From Helicobacteraceae bacterium (GTDB lineage Bacteria > Campylobacterota > Campylobacteria > Campylobacterales > Sulfurimonadaceae): 8,744 bases of DNA. Position numbers and translations under genes: made by a program. Where the stretch lies: contig JAMOQV010000066.1 of the NCBI GenBank assembly GCA_027068615.1, positions 1-8,744 on the forward strand, given 5' to 3'. The notes beneath the pieces were generated by a model that saw nothing but the letters and a program-made list of their open reading frames with translations, was not told where the DNA came from and ran no database searches. Shown one piece after another: positions 7,287-8,744 of the stretch (within the stretch, counting starts at the first letter, position 1; each line of letters begins with the position of its first letter).

Positions 7287-7685
7287 CTAAAGAGCATCAA
7301 ATACTTTTGGAAGAAGTATATTTTCTATATCTATATAAGTTTTTTCAAACTCTTTAAACTCTTTGCCATCAGGGTCTATAAAACTGATATGCATCTTCTT
7401 AACAGCTTTTGAAAATGTAGGACAAGTCTCGTTTGCATTATCACAAACCGTAACAACTAGGTCAAATTTGATGTTTTGTAAAGTATCTAATTTTTTAGAG
7501 TGATATTCATCTTTCCAGATACCATTGTTTTGTAGAACTTTTTTAGCATTTGGATTTACTTTTCCACTAGGAGATATCCCACTACTATAAGCTTTTATCC
7601 CATCAAGTTTAGCATTTATAAGTGCTTCTGCTATGATGCTTCTACAACTGTTTCCCGTACATAAAATTAAAACTTTTTTATTCAT
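7287..7685 (-). CDS. arsC: Arsenate reductase, thioredoxin-coupled low-molecular-weight phosphatase type
   Basis: Cytoplasmic enzyme reducing arsenate to arsenite for detoxification, 132 aa as usual for the Staphylococcus/Bacillus ArsC class. The phosphatase loop CTGNSCRS holds the nucleophile C9 and R15 (C-x5-R). The redox pair C81 and C88 (VCDNANETCP) matches the C82/C89 relay of this class and separates it from plain low-molecular-weight tyrosine phosphatases. D105 in FIDPDGKEF is the expected general acid. The position after CRS reads II rather than the more usual QM. No arsR, arsenite efflux pump or thioredoxin gene is next to it: it converges on ackA with an 18-bp gap and is divergent from a peptide-type permease. 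No Shine-Dalgarno sequence precedes the ATG, whose nearest upstream signal is a -10 box. Confidence 0.93.
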   Translation of the reverse strand: MNKKVLILCTGNSCRSIIAEALINAKLDGIKAYSSGISPSGKVNPNAKKVLQNNGIWKDEYHSKKLDTLQNIKFDLVVTVCDNANETCPTFSKAVKKMHISFIDPDGKEFKEFEKTYIDIENILLPKVFDAL

Positions 7686-7691
7686 TTTAGA

Positions 7692-7697
7692 ATTATA
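7692..7697 (-). promoter_or_regulatory. -10 box of arsC (leaderless candidate)
   Basis: A perfect TATAAT on the minus strand (7697 to 7692, context AGATATAATT) ends exactly 6 nt before the arsC ATG at 7685. The interval TTCTAA contains no ribosome binding site. The expected transcription start coincides with the start codon. Confidence 0.6.
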
Positions 7698-7721
7698 TCT
7701 TTTTAAATTTCAAAAAGAGAT
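7697..7721. repeat. Imperfect inverted repeat between arsC and the permease gene
   Basis: ATCTTTTT (7697-7704) and AAAGAGAT (7714-7721) are complementary at 7 of 8 positions, with a 9-nt centre. The repeat lies in the 61-bp divergent spacer, next to the arsC -10 and upstream of the permease -10. It may be an operator for one or both genes, but in such A/T-rich DNA it could be chance. It does not resemble the usual ArsR operator. Confidence 0.25.
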
Positions 7722-7734
7722 TATTTAATTTTGA

Positions 7735-7740
7735 TATAAT
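7735..7740 (+). promoter_or_regulatory. -10 box of the permease gene (leaderless candidate)
   Basis: A perfect TATAAT within AATTTTGATATAATT (7727-7741) ends 6 nt before the ATG at 7747. The interval TTCTTT has no ribosome binding site, so the transcript probably begins at the start codon. The same 15-mer recurs at 8715-8729. Confidence 0.6.
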
Positions 7741-7746
7741 TTCTTT

Positions 7747-8703
7747 ATGTCAAAATTTATAAACAAACTTTTTTATATATCATTTATGTTACTACTAATT
7801 TCAGTAGTATCTTTTATAGCTGTTCATTTAGCACCAAATAGTTTTTTTGGTGCTGGTGAATTAAATCCAAATATGACAGATGAGACATTGGCTCAATTAA
7901 AGTCTGTTTATGGTTTAGATAAGCCATTATTTATTCAATATCTTGATTGGATTAAAAATATTTTTTCTCTGAATTTCGGAATATCTTTTATTACTGGGAA
8001 TGATGTAAGTAGTGAGATTTTCAAAAGAATTCCTATAACTATCTTTATGAATTTTGTAAGTTTAATTATAGTGTTTTTATTGTCTATTTATATGGGTATA
8101 AAGTCTGCCATAAATTATGATAAAAAGATAGATTATGTAGTTCGTCAGATATCATTAGTGTCTTTTTCCATGCCATCATTTTATTTAGCTCTTATACTTA
8201 TAATATTGTTAAGTGTAAATTTTGAATTATTTCCAATATCTGGACTACATTCCATTGAAGAAAAATCAGGTATATCAAATTATTTAGATATGCTTTGGCA
8301 TCTTAGTTTACCTATATTTGTTATGGTATTTGTTGGTTTGGGTAGTATGATTATGTATATACGTTCGCTTACATTAGAGATATTAAAAAGTGATTACTAT
8401 TATTTTGCTGTTTCAAGAGGTTTGTCTAGTTATAAACTTCTTCGTTTTTATATAATCCCAAATCTTCTACCACCAATTATTACTCTTTTAGGTTTATCTT
8501 TACCATCTCTTATAGGTGGAAGTGTTATCTTAGAATCTATATTTGGCATAGATGGTATGGGACAACTTTTTTATAGTTCAGCTCTTAGTAGAGATTATCC
8601 TATGATAATGGGTATTTTAATGATAACATCTTTTTTAACATTACTTGGAAATATTTTATCCGATTTAATTCTTTTAAAATTAAATCCATATATAGCTAAA
8701 TGA
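7747..8703 (+). CDS. ABC transporter permease, DppB/OppB/NikB type
   Basis: Integral inner-membrane subunit of a peptide- or nickel-type ABC importer, 318 aa, a normal length. Six membrane segments are apparent: about 9-29, 98-118, 136-158, 186-206, 243-265 and 286-308. The stretch after TM1 (VHLAPNS, then LKSVYGLDKPLFIQYLDWIKNIFSLNFGIS, 51-80) is the characteristic N-terminal region of the DppB-like permeases. The coupling (EAA) loop that contacts the ATPase is AVSRGLSSYKLLRFYIIPNLLPPI (221-244), followed by GGSVILESIFGIDGMGQLFYSSALSRDYPMIMG (257-289), the conserved BPD_transp_1 tail. Substrate cannot be told from the sequence. The usual partners (second permease, ATPases, binding protein) are not in the window. 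Only 41 bases follow the stop, and they contain a new promoter-like box, so a partner gene downstream may be separately transcribed. Confidence 0.93.
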   Translation: MSKFINKLFYISFMLLLISVVSFIAVHLAPNSFFGAGELNPNMTDETLAQLKSVYGLDKPLFIQYLDWIKNIFSLNFGISFITGNDVSSEIFKRIPITIFMNFVSLIIVFLLSIYMGIKSAINYDKKIDYVVRQISLVSFSMPSFYLALILIILLSVNFELFPISGLHSIEEKSGISNYLDMLWHLSLPIFVMVFVGLGSMIMYIRSLTLEILKSDYYYFAVSRGLSSYKLLRFYIIPNLLPPIITLLGLSLPSLIGGSVILESIFGIDGMGQLFYSSALSRDYPMIMGILMITSFLTLLGNILSDLILLKLNPYIAK

Positions 8704-8714
8704 TTACTTATAAT

Positions 8715-8744
8715 AATTTTGATATAATTCTCAGCATAATGATA
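8715..8744 (+). promoter_or_regulatory. Promoter-like sequence for a gene beyond the window
   Basis: AATTTTGATATAATT (8715-8729) is identical to the sequence carrying the permease -10 box; TATAAT is at 8723-8728. An ATG at 8739 lies 10 nt after the box, but only two codons are visible (ATG ATA), so I do not call a coding region. The signal could equally serve an RNA gene beyond the edge. Confidence 0.45.

Overview
The window is A+T-rich, gene-dense bacterial chromosome. It carries six recognisable genes and one poorly recognised small gene, with only short spacers between them. The low G+C, the TATAAT-type -10 boxes with little -35 signal, the NIT/CZB chemoreceptor and the pta-ackA arrangement all suggest a free-living member of the Campylobacterota (Sulfurimonas/Arcobacter-like). 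That placement is inference from style and protein flavour, not a database result.

Layout. On the minus strand, 1-1493 is the 5' part of an ABC-F protein of the YbiT type, cut by the window edge. Upstream of it, also on the minus strand, 1548-3782 is a transmembrane chemoreceptor with a periplasmic NIT sensor domain, two HAMP-like segments, a signalling hairpin and a C-terminal zinc-binding CZB domain. A 61-bp divergent promoter region (3783-3843) separates it from a plus-strand operon. That operon holds a small truncated GNAT-like protein (3844-4179), phosphotransacetylase pta (4169-6256, overlapping by 11 bp) and acetate kinase ackA (6258-7268, 1 bp after the pta stop). ackA converges on a minus-strand thioredoxin-type arsenate reductase arsC (7287-7685). 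A second 61-bp divergent region (7686-7746) separates arsC from a DppB/OppB-type ABC permease (7747-8703). The window ends in a promoter for whatever lies beyond.

How the genes work together. Only GNAT-like/pta/ackA form a functional unit: the Pta-AckA pathway interconverts acetyl-CoA, acetyl phosphate and acetate with ATP formation or use. The other genes look like independent housekeeping, sensing, detoxification and transport functions, each with its own promoter.

No new multi-gene system, mobile element, CRISPR array, RNA gene or prophage is visible. The points worth a second look are: a perfect 13-bp inverted repeat (7-nt loop) inside the pta coding sequence; three genes whose -10 box lies only 5-6 nt before the start codon, which implies leaderless mRNAs; an acetate kinase about 60-70 residues shorter than usual but with all catalytic residues; and a GNAT-like protein that lacks the acetyl-CoA loop and is translationally coupled to pta.
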